64,000 bases of DNA from Callipepla californica brunnescens (Eukaryota > Chordata > Aves > Galliformes > Odontophoridae): contig JALIRH010000002.1 of the NCBI GenBank assembly GCA_023055505.1, forward strand, positions 55,362,733 through 55,426,732. The letters run 5' to 3'. The notes below the pieces were generated by a model that worked only from the letters and a program-made list of their open reading frames with translations, ran no database searches and was not told where the DNA came from. Numbering within the stretch: position 1 is the stretch's first letter; every line of letters begins with the position of its first letter. This document shows, piece by piece, positions 34,011-45,901 of this stretch. A program made the translations under genes and the position numbers.

Positions 34011-37000
34011 CACCTTTAATTCTCATGCTACACCTTTTGTATGGAACTGGAATCCCTTTTCTGACCCAGGTGAGAGAACATGAGAGGAACCAAGAAGAGC
34101 ATTCTAAGGTTATTGCAGTGAACTTGCAAATGAAGTTTTATGTATATAAAACCACCTTCTACTTATGGCGGACAGACTTTCTACAACTACACTGAAAGTG
34201 TAAGGGCAGCAGGACGCATATTCTCTCTATCTTCCCTAGCTTTCTGCAACAGGCTCTTCCTGGGATGCTGGAAAGCAGCCCAGAGATGATAAGAATAAAT
34301 ATATATTTTTTTTAAATCGGGGGGAAAAAGAGCATTGATGTCAGATACTCACTTTGGAAACCCTGGAAACTAATTGAAATGAGAAAGTGTTGGAATAAAT
34401 GTTTGTTGAAATGATTTCATCTAGAATACTGCAGGAAAAGTCACCAGTCGAGATTTAGGGTAAAAGCATGGCAGCTTTAAGTCAAAGAATAGGAAGATAT
34501 TTACAGTCAAGGACTTCTACAACATAAAATTGAATACTGAGATGTCTGAAGTCAAATTAACTCCTAAAAAAAAAAAAACGTTTAGTTAAATGGAAGACAG
34601 TGAAGCTGTAGTGAAGGTTAGTAGCAAGATGAGATAAATGTATAAACAGTGAACCAGAGAAAGTTAGGTTTGCTAAGTGTAGATTCACAGAGGACAAGTA
34701 ATGCTTTAATCATTCTTAGGATTAAGATGAGCTTTTTAGGGAAGCTCAAGAATATAAAGCTAGGAAATTGCAATGGCACTTGAAAACCAGAAAAGCTGAG
34801 CCATGTGAAAATGGAATTGACTGATCAGAGAAATATAATATGCCAGTACTGAGAGGAACAGAGAAAATAATGCCAGGAGAGAGATCTAATAGAATTACCA
34901 CATCACAGAAGATTAAAACCTGAGTCACTGAGGCATTTAGGTGATATCTACTGAAGCTGATGTAAGAGTATGGTGCATAAACAACTTAGCATTTGGAAAG
35001 TGTGAGTGTATACAGATACCCTGTGATAAGAGTTTGTGTCACCTTATAACTTGTTGAAAATGTAAGGTGCATCAGCTGTCCTTTCTGGGAACCTTCTTTA
35101 ATTTAGATCCATGATAAATTGCACCAAAGGCTATTCTGTGGAACATTCAACTGCTATTTCTTATAAGCAGTCTGTGAGATTTCCTAATTTAATGCTCTGT
35201 AGCACCAAGGAGATCTTAAAGTAAATGAAAATACTACAAGAGCAAGTGTTATCTTCCAGTAAGAATGAAAAGTAAAGATCTAGAAGAATTGCTATATTTT
35301 ATCTTTGGTTGCAAAAATTCCCTTCAGCTTTTTTTTCTAATTTTACATTGCAGAAACATCTATGGATTTATGGTCCTTTTTTTACTTTTATGGGTTTTAC
35401 CACATTAAAGGCAAATGGAAACACTTTTTTAAAGCTGATTATCACTCTTGACTTTAAGACTTCATGATTTTGACAGACTTTGAACTTGTCTTTCAGAGCT
35501 AAGTTGTGTTTTTAAAATACTTTAATGTGGGTCAACAGTTCCTCAGACTCTTGAGTCTTTCCTTGTTTTAAATGATATTTGGAAGATTAACAAACTTCTC
35601 TCATTAGCTCCCATAGTTAACACCTCCCAAGTGCTGACAGCTGTGAATCTTTGGAAAAAAAAATCAGTGACCTAGTGTTTAACAGCCACATTCCCTGGTG
35701 AGTTAATTCTATGTACTTTCATGGACTTTATCATTGACTTCACAGTGGCATATCTGAGCTGCAACAGACTGTTCCATTTCAAATACTTTATCTGAGAGTG
35801 ATTTCGATTTGTTTGTATCCTATGGAGACTCACTGTGGAGTAGGACACTAACCAATACTGGACAGAGAGATAGGAGGCTGTAAAATGACACAGAAACCTG
35901 GGGTAAATGAATATCAGGTGTAAATATTCACTTTTCTTGTACCTGTAGGTGCTGGTGCTTATTTAGAGGGCCTCCTGTCAAGCTTGAATCCATCTGTATC
36001 TCTAATGGAGTCTAACGTACTGGCATTGTAACAATTAAAAACTTACAGTAGGTGAATTAGCAGTATGTTCTCCAGGTGATAATACTCTGGCACGGGAAGC
36101 AAGTAAAGCCAGCCAACTGGCTAGAAAGGTGTATAATAAGTAAAACAGTCATGTTATGCTGTGTTTCACTGATCATAATTATGACTACTCAAGCAGAAAA
36201 CTCAAAAATGCTGGTGACAATATCTGTGGCATTAGAACAGAGGGATTTTATAATGGATGTTAGTGAGGTTAGGAGAAAGCTGTTCACTTCTTCTTGGTTT
36301 CAAGTTATTTGTCATTCTGCTATTCCCTTCCATCATTAAAGAAGAAAATATTGATGTGTTTGACAAAGACCTCCCCTTTCTCCTGCAATTGCCTCTCAAT
36401 AGGTAATTGAAATAACTTGAAAACTGCAGATGTAATGTGTTAACTGGTCTAAATGATCAAAGTACTATATGCAACATCATTGTTTCGTTTAAAGTCAGGA
36501 TTATATCACTAGTAATTAACTAAAAGAAGAAGGAAAAAAGTTTTCTCAGTATCAATGCATTCTCTAATTTTTGCGTGTTTCCCTCAAACATTACTTAAGG
36601 ACTCACAAGTAAATACAAAGACTTGGATATAATATGTGGGGAAAAAAAGCATAGTCTATATCAGTAACCTGCATTAGTCAGGAGCAAATGCTTTTGGGAG
36701 ACAGAACAAGAGCAAGAAGGACCATTTTCTCCAACTTCTCTGATGGCTGTAATAAACATAGTAATAAACATCTCAGATACGTTCAGAAAACTGAAAGCAA
36801 ACTATAGTGGAGGAAGAACAGTAAGTAACTGCTTTGGATCTGATTTAGACATTTCACTGCATTCCAGCATTTAGAGCACAGACCGGTTACTTTTTTCCCA
36901 TTTTCCCCAGCCATCTTCTCTGTTACTCATAGATTCTTCATCTCTTTCAGCACAATTAATCAAAAGCACTTCAAAAGAACTGCTGAGGACAAAAAACTAG

Positions 37001-37691
37001 GAGGATGAAGGAAATAATAACACGAATTACCAAATATCCCACATTTAACTAATAGTGAAAGGACTGGAAAGTAATTATTTTATGCATGGAACTGCTTATC
37101 ACTATTTGTTCAGGTTTTTTTTCTTCAAATCAATAGGTTGCACAATCTTTAGTAGAAGAGTTGGGCAATATTGTTCCATCTCTGTGAAACAACAGAATCT
37201 ATAGCCAGTGTACACAGATACATCTCCCACTTAAGGGCATTTATTTTTGCATGCTAACAAAAAAAAAAGCACCTGAAAATTTGGCCCGGGATGACTTAAA
37301 TGTGAATTATACACGCAATAACTTTGCATTCTTTTATGCTAATTTTTAAAAGGAGTGACAAAAGTAATAGATTTTCTGTCTAAAGTCCTCTGTCTTTTCT
37401 TATTTTTGTAGGCAAATCTTGAAATTTGCATGCAACATTATCTGAAAATTTTAACCTTAGGTCCTCACTTGTCCTCAGTCTGAAAAAGCAACAGAATATA
37501 TTGATTTATTTGACATTTTTTGACATTTATTTGTTTATTTATTTATTTGTTATTTTTATTTGACGTACTATACAGTATAGTAGTTTTCTTAAAAACAAAC
37601 TGAAAATTAAATTTTGGCATTTCAGTATTTCTTCACTTTCTAGTAAAAAGTTATTAAAAAGTGCAAAAAAGGTATAAAAATTTATTCTCAA
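34009..37691. other. AT-rich unique DNA, no gene recognised
   Basis: No repeat body or coding homology. Contains short A runs (34567-34578 and 37260-37268) and a (TTTA)n-like tract at about 37525-37562. The 87-codon open frame at 36076-36339 has no recognisable motif. Confidence 0.55.
37525..37562 (+). repeat. imperfect (TTTA)n tract
   Basis: Repeated TTTA/TTTG units over about 38 bp. Confidence 0.75.
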
Positions 37692-37882
37692 GAAGAGTGG
37701 TGAGGCAGTGGCTCAGGCTGCCCAGGGAGATGGTGAGGTCACTGTCCCTGCAGGTGTTTCAGAACCATGTGGATGTGGCACTGAGTGATGTGGTCAGTGG
37801 GCATGGTGTGGGGTGGGCTGGTGATTGGACTGGATGATCACAGAGGTCTTTTCCAACCTGAATGATTCTATGGTTCTATCCT
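37692..37882 (+). mobile_element. CR1 LINE 3' fragment
   Basis: Sense CR1 tail of about 190 bp. 'caggctgcccagggagatgg' at about 37714 is followed by 'gattggactggatgatcaca' (about 37822) and 'ccaacctgaatgattctatg' (about 37854). 5'-truncated. Confidence 0.92.
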
Positions 37883-40800
37883 ATGTAGCATCAATTCTAT
37901 AATTTTGTAATAGCCTGAAGTATATTTATCTTAGAACTGGCAAATCTAAACAAATGTACTATATCTGTTGGGGTTGAAAAGTTAAGAAAAGAAAAAAAAT
38001 CACTGCTGTATTGTAGACGGAAGAGACTTTCTGCACAAGGTTGAGAAGGCTGTATGAGCACAGAAAATTGGCTTAGCAGGCAGTTAGTAATCTATGTGAT
38101 AAGCTGTCACACTATATATGTTGTCAATAACCACCAGTATATCTAAGAGCTGGGCAATGTGGAAAATTGCTCCAAATTGTTGGGTAGCATAGTTCTTCCC
38201 TGGCTACCTCTCATTGCAGTCAGGTAGCTTTGTGCCTCTGGCAGAAGGTTCTCTGAGCACCTCAGTTAATCCTCACCATCACAGAGGCTGGCTGTGATGT
38301 GCTTTTTTCAGCATCCAGGCTTGCAAGGGGCAGCCTGATGACTCCTGCTCCCACCTCTCACTATACTGACTCCATAAAACATCTTTACTGAGAAGATATT
38401 AGGGGTAATTTTCCAGTGAAGAATTCATGTTCCTGGTAGGCAGACACTTTGTATGGTTTGGTGATATTTGTTGTTGTTGTCGTTCATTATACTTTGTTTT
38501 CCAAAACCAGTTGAAAAGATTATGTTGAATTATATCTGCCTGTCATTTCCATTGCCAAGAGTATTTTTTTCTTTTCTTGCTAGATTTGCTGCAAGTGACT
38601 GGAAGACAGACAGATGATCAGTAGGCTTTACTGATAAAATATTTTGGGATATTTCAGTATGAAAAGCTCCATACAAATGCACAATAATAATAATGATATA
38701 AACAATTGCAGGCTGCTCAAATTTAAGGACGAATTATCATTAGAGGCAAAAATGAAATTCAGATCCAATCTATTTCTCAGGCCAATGTAACTCAAAGAAA
38801 TGATGTATGACCAAAATCATACTCTACTATCATATTGAGCAAAATGGACAAAAATAGGAAAATTTAACTTAATTTACTGCTGCGTTACCATAAATATTTA
38901 ATTACTGATTTCAGTACTGAGAAACAAAGAAAACAAATACATAATCCCATTTCCATCATAGGGCAGCCCGGATCTCTTACATAGGAGTCCTACAGCCCCC
39001 ACTGCCCAGCACCTGGAAACTTGCACCCATCTATTTGGTTTCTACTCCTGGTTTTCATGTGCTGAGTTTATTATTATTCCACATATGTAGGCCAACACTA
39101 GCTTTTTTCTAGCCTTTGTGATTTCCCCGTTCAATTATCAGCCTGGTGAGCTACACACTTCAGACCTCTGAAGACTTCTTAAGAACTTATTTCCGTGGGC
39201 ATGACTCTAAGTTATAACAAAAGCAAGTGACATTTTAAACATAAACCAAAATGAATCCCTTAATATTTTATTATTAGTAGTAGTATTTTGCTAAAGGTTT
39301 GCTTTAAACTTTAAAAATTATTTGAAAGTTGTTTACAAAAAGGGGTCTTACCCTGTTTTTACTCTACTACTTTTGCAATTTTGGCAGTGCAGCAATAAAA
39401 TCCATTTACTCCAAGAAGTCTCTAGCTCTTTTGTTTTCCATTACCTAGATAAGGTCTACAATTTTTTATTGAGACATCTGTTCTGATATGATCTATCAGA
39501 ATTTTTTCTAATATAATTTATCCTGGCAAAATGAGGTGAATCTATGTAAATTACAATCTAAAATAAATGCTGTGCAGTCAAGAACAGAAAGAAGGGAACA
39601 AACAAATATTTTCCAAAAAAGAGAGCAGTGGAAATAATTATTTTGGTATTTGGGTTAGGTATTTTAGACAAATACATGGCAAACAGTATTTGTCAATAAC
39701 AGTGCACAAGAAAAGCTATTACCAGGACTGCATATTCTTATGGTAGTTCTGTGAATGCTAACTTCTAGAATATATGAAATAAAGTCAGATCTGTGAGAAC
39801 AATCATAGTCTGTGCAAAGGCAAATCCACTTTAAAACATTTGTAAAAGTAAGTCAACACGTTTGGAAGCCTTTCCTTTAAATGAAACCAACTGCAATATC
39901 TGAAGAAACATCTAAGTACCATCTTTTTCCTATTTTGGTTATTATTTTCTTTCACATACTATTTTGGAAGAAAGGTAAGACCTTTATGAATTTTGTGAAA
40001 TCTTCCAGAATAAATGTTATTTTGAGAGATTTATATTGGTTGTTCGAATATTAAATCTGGAAGTGGATTTAAATGTATTCAGTGAAACCTGAACTTAAAA
40101 AAAAATAATCTGGCTTTCACAGTAAATAAATTGGTTTAGATTAAAGTAAGGAGGTGAGGGATTTGGAGGGGGATGAGGGGGGAGGGGAGAGTAGTTGTGT
40201 TCCTGACAGTAACATCAAGTAGAGAAAGAAAAATAAATCAAATTTGCTGTTTCCTCCTGTTGGTGGGAAAGAAAGTGCGGTGGTTTATATTTCTACATTT
40301 CTCAGTCGTTTTATATATGATTCTGTTTGTTGGAGTACTGCCCTTCTTCCTTACTGTTCCTTCTCCACCTGACAGTATCCAGAAGTGTTTGGGCCTGCGC
40401 TACCATCACAGAGCAGATGATCTATTTGCTGTTGTTTGAATCCTGAACAGTTTACATAGACTATGGGTTTGTTCCAGCAGTTCTGAGATTAATCTCTGTT
40501 GTTATTCTTGCAGAGTGTTCTTACTGGGATATTTTTCTCTTTCATGCTTAAAACAGTGTCTTAAAATTCTCATGGTTTGTGGGCACTTCAATAATTATAG
40601 TGACTTTTGAAAAGGACAAAACACTATTTTGTTTCTAGACCTAGTCTTGATAAAATGCCTGAAATTACAGTGCCAAAACTTGCCAGAGAACTTTTCTGAG
40701 TGGAGATATTAAAGCTGGTGTTGCAACCTTCTGCCTTTGAAGGCTCAGAGATGAAATGTGAGAAAATTCTCAACATGCCAATGCAAACACTTAGGCAACT

Positions 40801-41137
40801 TGAAATAATGTAGGTGAAGCTGAGTTTACAATTATAGCAATTAATACAAAAACTTCCAGCTTTTTAAAATTCAGTTTTGTTTTAGGTTAGTATGGATATA
40901 CATTCAGAACCTACTTGCCATTTTCTGTCATCCTGCCTCTCCCAGCCACTCCTTTCAACACAGTTTGTATCTTTGGTTCTAGCTGTAGAGAAACATGCAC
41001 TTAAAGAATCCTTAGTTAAACTAGGCTGTAGATTAAAGAACATTTTTCTACAAATTCAACTCATTTAAAAATTCCAATACTAACATTTTGAAGTGTGGTT
41101 CTTCTTTTCAAAGGATGAATATATACAAACCCGTGGG
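37883..41137. other. AT-rich DNA, no gene recognised
   Basis: Contains a short (GTT)n tract at about 38469-38482, a moderately GC-rich stretch near 38200-38360, and a G-run cluster at 40158-40187. The 88-codon open frame starting at 40173 arises partly from that G-rich tract and has no domain I recognise. Confidence 0.55.
40158..40187 (+). other. potential G-quadruplex
   Basis: G runs of 3, 5, 6 and 4 separated by loops of about 7, 4 and 1 bases. This is a strong intramolecular G4 pattern within AT-rich sequence. Confidence 0.55.
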
Positions 41138-41250
41138 TTGGCTGAGCACAGAGTTGGCTGAGGGGAGGCCTGATGGCGGCTGCAGCTCTCACAGGGAGCG
41201 GAGGGGCAGCACTGAACTCTGCTCTGTGTGACAGCAACAGGGCTGTTAAT
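41138..41250 (+). mobile_element. short CR1 LINE internal fragment
   Basis: 'gttggctgaggggaggcctg' (about 41152) followed by 'atggcggctgcagctctcac' (41172) and 'agggagcggaggggcagcac' resembles the CR1 region between the end of ORF2 and the 3' UTR. It is CpG-richer than its surroundings. Both ends are truncated. The minus-strand open frames across it are shadows. Confidence 0.65.
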
Positions 41251-41826
41251 TTGGCATCTATGTTTTTCCTTCCTATTGATCTGACTGAGTCCACTTTGGA
41301 GGTGCTCTTTGGTATGGAATCGTGATAAATGTTCATTTAGCAAGAGAAAATTTTTGAACTCCTTGTGAAACACAGAATCAAATAGTTTCTTGTGGATTTA
41401 TCTGAGTGACACTTTACATGTATCCTCCACAGCAGAGGATGACTAATTTTTAATAATTTTTTAACCATTTTACATTTTTAACACATGGCATGTAGCTTTC
41501 TCCTCGCAGATTTTAGAGCAGATGTTTCTTATATAAATTGTGCCATTAAGTTTGAAAACACTGCATTGTCACATGCCAGTAACATTATTTTATGGGGAAG
41601 AAACAACAACAACAAAAGCCTTACAGTAAAAGACGCATTGTGGAAGACAGTAATGAGGAAGATGCTATGAGCCAGTACTTAGACCAAAGCTCTCTAAAGC
41701 TCAGCCATATTTAGTTAAGGCTTAGACCGAAGATTGGTTTTTGCTTTAACTTGTATATCCTTCATGAACTTCCGAAGTTTTTAACTACCAACTAAAAAGT
41801 TTGCTGTAGAAAAACAAACAACAACC

Positions 41827-41866
41827 TCTTTCTTGTGGATCTACTGTCTTTCTTGTGGATCTACTG
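41827..41866 (+). repeat. 20-bp perfect tandem duplication
   Basis: 'tctttcttgtggatctactg' occurs twice head to tail without a mismatch. This suggests a recent slippage or microduplication. Confidence 0.95.
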
Positions 41867-43689
41867 CAGTTTCTTCCTTGGCAGGTGACCAGAAACATAG
41901 CATGGAAGCAGCACTCTTCATCTGCACAGATGTAACAGTAGGACTCTCATTTCTCAGAAATGAAAGAAAATACAGACCCAAAAGTATATGGTTCCAAAGA
42001 TACCCATTCCACCTGCAGTCCTGCTGGTTCTTGAGGAGCCCTCGATGCTCCACAGGCAACACAAAACTGATTATTTTGTTCTTCGGTGAGCAAAGCATTT
42101 TAGAAATGATAGGGGTTTTGAGCAAGTATGGAAGTGGCTGTGAGATCAAGCTCTAGGTCTCCCTTAGGGGCTAAAATGATTTCTTTAAGGATCTTTGCTT
42201 TCTTAGAATTCTAAATGCTCAGTTTCTAAGCATTTTCTTAACTAAGCACTGTCTTCAGCTCTGATCAATGCATTGTTAATGACTTCTAAATCACTTACCT
42301 AACAACCCTTTAGTGTACATTCTCTGAAGATTTGAAGGTACTTTCTCCCACTAGTGCCTTCAGCCCATTAATCAGTGAACAGTGAACAGTACAGTCAAAT
42401 GTTAAAAAAAAAAAAAAAAGCTGTATCTGTTGACCTTTTATTTCTTGGATTTTTTCTCCTTCATCTACATTAAAAAAAAAAAAAAAAGACAGGCCACAGT
42501 GGTGGGACTAGATGGAAAACTGTTCTCCACTGTTACTAGGGCATCATTTTCTACTCTCATCCAACCTGTTATGAAAGCAGCTTGCTTACTTTTTTCCGAG
42601 GCTTTCACTAGCTCAGCAATATTTCAGCTAGCTTATGGGCCATTACTATTGCCTTCTACACACTAGTTTGGTTTGGCTTCTCTTTAGTTTCTCTTCATTT
42701 TTTCCATCTGTTCCTAGTTCCAGATCTTCATATACCCAGGAAAGTGAAATTATTTAATTTTATAAATCAAGAATATACAACTACCTCTTGCACATTCGCA
42801 TGGGCTTCTTCCATGTTTGTTCCACAGCATCTTTCAAAATTTATTTATTTGTTCAGCAGTGGATATTAATTACATTTTTATCTTTCTCATCTTTTCATAT
42901 TTCTCATATGTCTCTTGCAAGACAAATACAAGAAAAGATACTAATAGCAGTCTTTTTATTTATTTTTATTTTTTTCATATGATCACTTCTATTGTGTAGT
43001 ATTAAAATCTTAAATACATAAACCCTCCTAGAAGTAAAAAGAATTAAACCAGTGCAAGCTTATGTCTCTGTAAATTAGCAGAGTGGTCTGGAGTCTAAAC
43101 TGAACTTGAATGCAAAGAAAAAGTTAGGGTATCAACTACAGAGCTGACAATAGAGAGAATAATTGTCTAAGAAATATCCTGAGGAGAGCTATGAACAAGT
43201 GCTACCCTATCATTTTCAGAACCATAATTATTTCTGAGACTGAGGCTGCATCCAAAAAAGAAGGTTTCATCATGTACAGATATGATACTTTTCATCATTT
43301 GATCATCTTTATGCAGAAACAGAGTTGAAGCATTAAGAACCTCATAGCATTTTTTCATTAATATATAATAAACGTTGTCCAATCTGACTCTGCTTTCCAG
43401 TAGAACAATTTTATAATAAAACTCTCTGCTGATTCTGATTCAACTGCTTCCTATGTATAGAAGGTTTATATAGTTTATACAGGTATTTTGATGTCAGAAT
43501 TCCATGAAATAGGATAAAATGTTTTAGAGTCACTGCTGACCCTTACAGTCCTGGAGTGCAATCTTTACAATCCCCAAATAATAACCTAAATATGGTAATA
43601 TATTCAGTGGATTTGTCTTAATTTTATTAATGCCATTCTCTCTCATTTGCTTTGTTGTGTTTAAAATACCTGTAGGTATAATTTTTGGG

Positions 43690-43960
43690 AAGTTCTGAGG
43701 CAGGAGACCTTACGTATAAAAGGGTCCCGAGTGATGTAACTGCATGTTATCTCCCTGGATTGTGGGTGGAGGTCCTTCACTCTTGGGTCTTCAGACTTGA
43801 TACCCATGGCTCCGTCCCACCTTGTCACTGAGGAGTAGATGCTTTGCAGGTAGCGCTCCCAGCAGGCCCTGCTTTAGGAAGAGAGGTGTAGAGACAGCAG
43901 CAGTGTGATTGCAATGCAGTGACATGGGGGGCTATTTGTAAACAGGAATGGGACTTGAGC
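43690..43960 (+). other. GC- and CpG-richer patch with TATA box
   Basis: 'acgtataaaagggtcccgag' at about 43713-43732 holds a good TATA box (TATAAAAG). It is followed by about 230 bp that are richer in GC and CpG than their surroundings. This could be a remnant LTR promoter or an old promoter fragment. I see no LTR ends, no coding exon downstream and no tRNA A/B boxes. Confidence 0.3.
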
Positions 43961-45629
43961 TCCCTTATGGTGAGACACTGCTAGTATGAAAATCCCAGGA
44001 TTTTGAAGTACCTGCATGTGGAACTGTAACACTGCTATGAATCCTAGTACTCATATTTACTGACATGATACATAAGCACTAAAATGAGCTACTGTGTGTC
44101 TGCAAACTCCAGCATGGCCATTGCTTCTTGCAACATGCAACACTGATTTTTCATTCATGAGTTATAGCCAGTAAAAAAACATCAAAAAGTCTACGATTTA
44201 CTCAAATTACTTGTGAACAATTCAATTTGAGTCTTACTGTAGAAGTGCCAAAAATAACAGAATGCCATTAAGTATTGCAATAATAGTGACATTTTAGGAA
44301 AAGCATGAGTGACATTTTGGAGAGTACTTCGAGGAAGCAGAGATGCAACTACTTGTATGCATTATTATCTGCTGTTAATCATATATCACTGTTGAAAGAA
44401 GGAATATTCGTTGCCAGAGCAATGAATGATAGCAAAAAACGGTAGGAAAAATGTCAAGAAGGATTGGCCAACTATTACTGATGTGCTTTTGGAAATATAC
44501 CTCTCCAAACTAAATTAATGTAAGGCAGCATATGGCAAAAGGGAATGTAGCTTTCCAGTTCTAAGTGCATTTTGTCAGTGTGGCTTTATTTTGCTTTTAT
44601 CACAGCTACTCAGGATGAGACAAGAAAGGAAGTGGAGAAAAATATATCAAAGTTGGAAGTTATCTAGAAGTAAATTTTGATGAGTGAAAGACGGAAAGGT
44701 GGTTGGATGCCTCAGAGAACGAAGGAAGCGCTAAAACACAAAGACAGCTTGCAGACAAGGTTTATAAATTAGATATGGGAAAAATAAATGTATTTTCTGC
44801 AGCAGTAGGCTTGTTCATCTTGACAATGTTCACAGTCTGCTCCAGTACCAAATTTGCACTTCTGCTTGTTGTGAAAGAAGGTCACGGTCACACCAAGTGT
44901 GTTGTGAGCAGGACCACTTGATAGACTTAAATGCCACCTGGGCAGCCTTCTGGGCTGCTGACCAAGAAAATCAATGCACTGTATTAATGTCAGAAAGGAA
45001 TGTTATTAAAAGAGTCACAAAGCCTTTTCCTTTACCTGAATTGTCAGTACTATATTTAAAAAAAAAAAAAAAAAAAGCACAACGAAACTGAGATTGGAGT
45101 TTCTTTTAGAAGAAGTCAAAGCTATGATCTGCAGTGGTTCGACTCCACATTGAAACTGCCTGGAAGACCTTAGAGGCTGAACAGTGTCATGCAGACACGT
45201 TCACACCATGCAGGGGAAATAACATATTTAAAAATGTGAAATATTTCTGAAATTTAATTCCAAGCTCCTTCTTTTTTTGATGGAATTAAATGTTTTTTCC
45301 CAACTTTTGGGGACATTTTCTCCTATTTTGAATGCTGGAGCCAAAGTTTATTATCTTTCAATGTAGTGCTGTAAGCTGAATCAGCAGTAGTTGAACCATG
45401 GAAATAGAATGTATATGCAGAACATGGCTGCTTTTGTTCCTTTTCATGTTTGCCACAGAAAAATAGTCTTTCTTTCTCATCTGATGTAATTTGTCTCATA
45501 CCTGTTACAGCAGTGCAAAGTGCAGGATGATTTGTCATGAGTTTGGCAACCCTGATCAAGGATATTTGTGTAATGCACTCATCAGCTACAGATTATGTAA
45601 GGAATGTTCAGTGCAAAAGCTTGTCACAA

Positions 45630-45901
45630 AGAGAAGAAAAAAGAAGGGAAGGATAAAGGAAAAAGGCAAGAGAAAGGAAAAAGACAAGAGAAAGGGGAAG
45701 GGGAAGGGGAAGGGGAAGGGGAAGGGGAAGGGGAAGGGGAAGGGGAAGGGGAAGGGGAAGGGGAAGGGGAAGGGAAAGGGAAAGGGAAAGGGAAAGGGAA
45801 AGGGAAAGGGAAAGGGAAAGGGAAAGGGAAAGGGAAAGGGAAAGGGAAAGGGAAAGGGAAAGGGAAAGGGAAAGGGAAAGGGAAAGGGAAAGGGAAAGGG
45901 G
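45630..45901 (+). repeat. compound purine hexanucleotide repeat (AAGGGG)13-(AAAGGG)21
   Basis: An impure A/G lead-in from about 45630 is followed by 13 perfect AAGGGG units (45692-45769), one 5-base AAGGG hinge (45770-45774) and 21 perfect AAAGGG units (45775-45900). The + strand is purine-only for at least 200 bases. It can form G-quadruplexes (G runs spaced by 2-3 A) and triplex/H-DNA. A unit of six without stop codons produces long low-complexity open frames in several frames on both strands (Lys-Gly, Glu-Gly, Phe-Pro, Leu-Ser type). These are not genes. Confidence 0.98.

Larger units (their letters stand above)
41251..45629. other. AT-rich DNA with A runs and one GC-richer patch
   Basis: Includes a 20-bp tandem duplication at 41827-41866 and poly-A runs at 42404-42419, 42473-42487 and 45058-45076. 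It also holds the TATA-bearing patch at about 43690-43960. No coding homology recognised. Confidence 0.5.

Noticed and set aside
41061..41373. Two minus-strand frames of 91 and 97 codons with Cys/Pro-rich sequence
   Set aside because: They cross the short GC-rich CR1 fragment in the antisense direction, and GC-rich repeat sequence lowers stop frequency.
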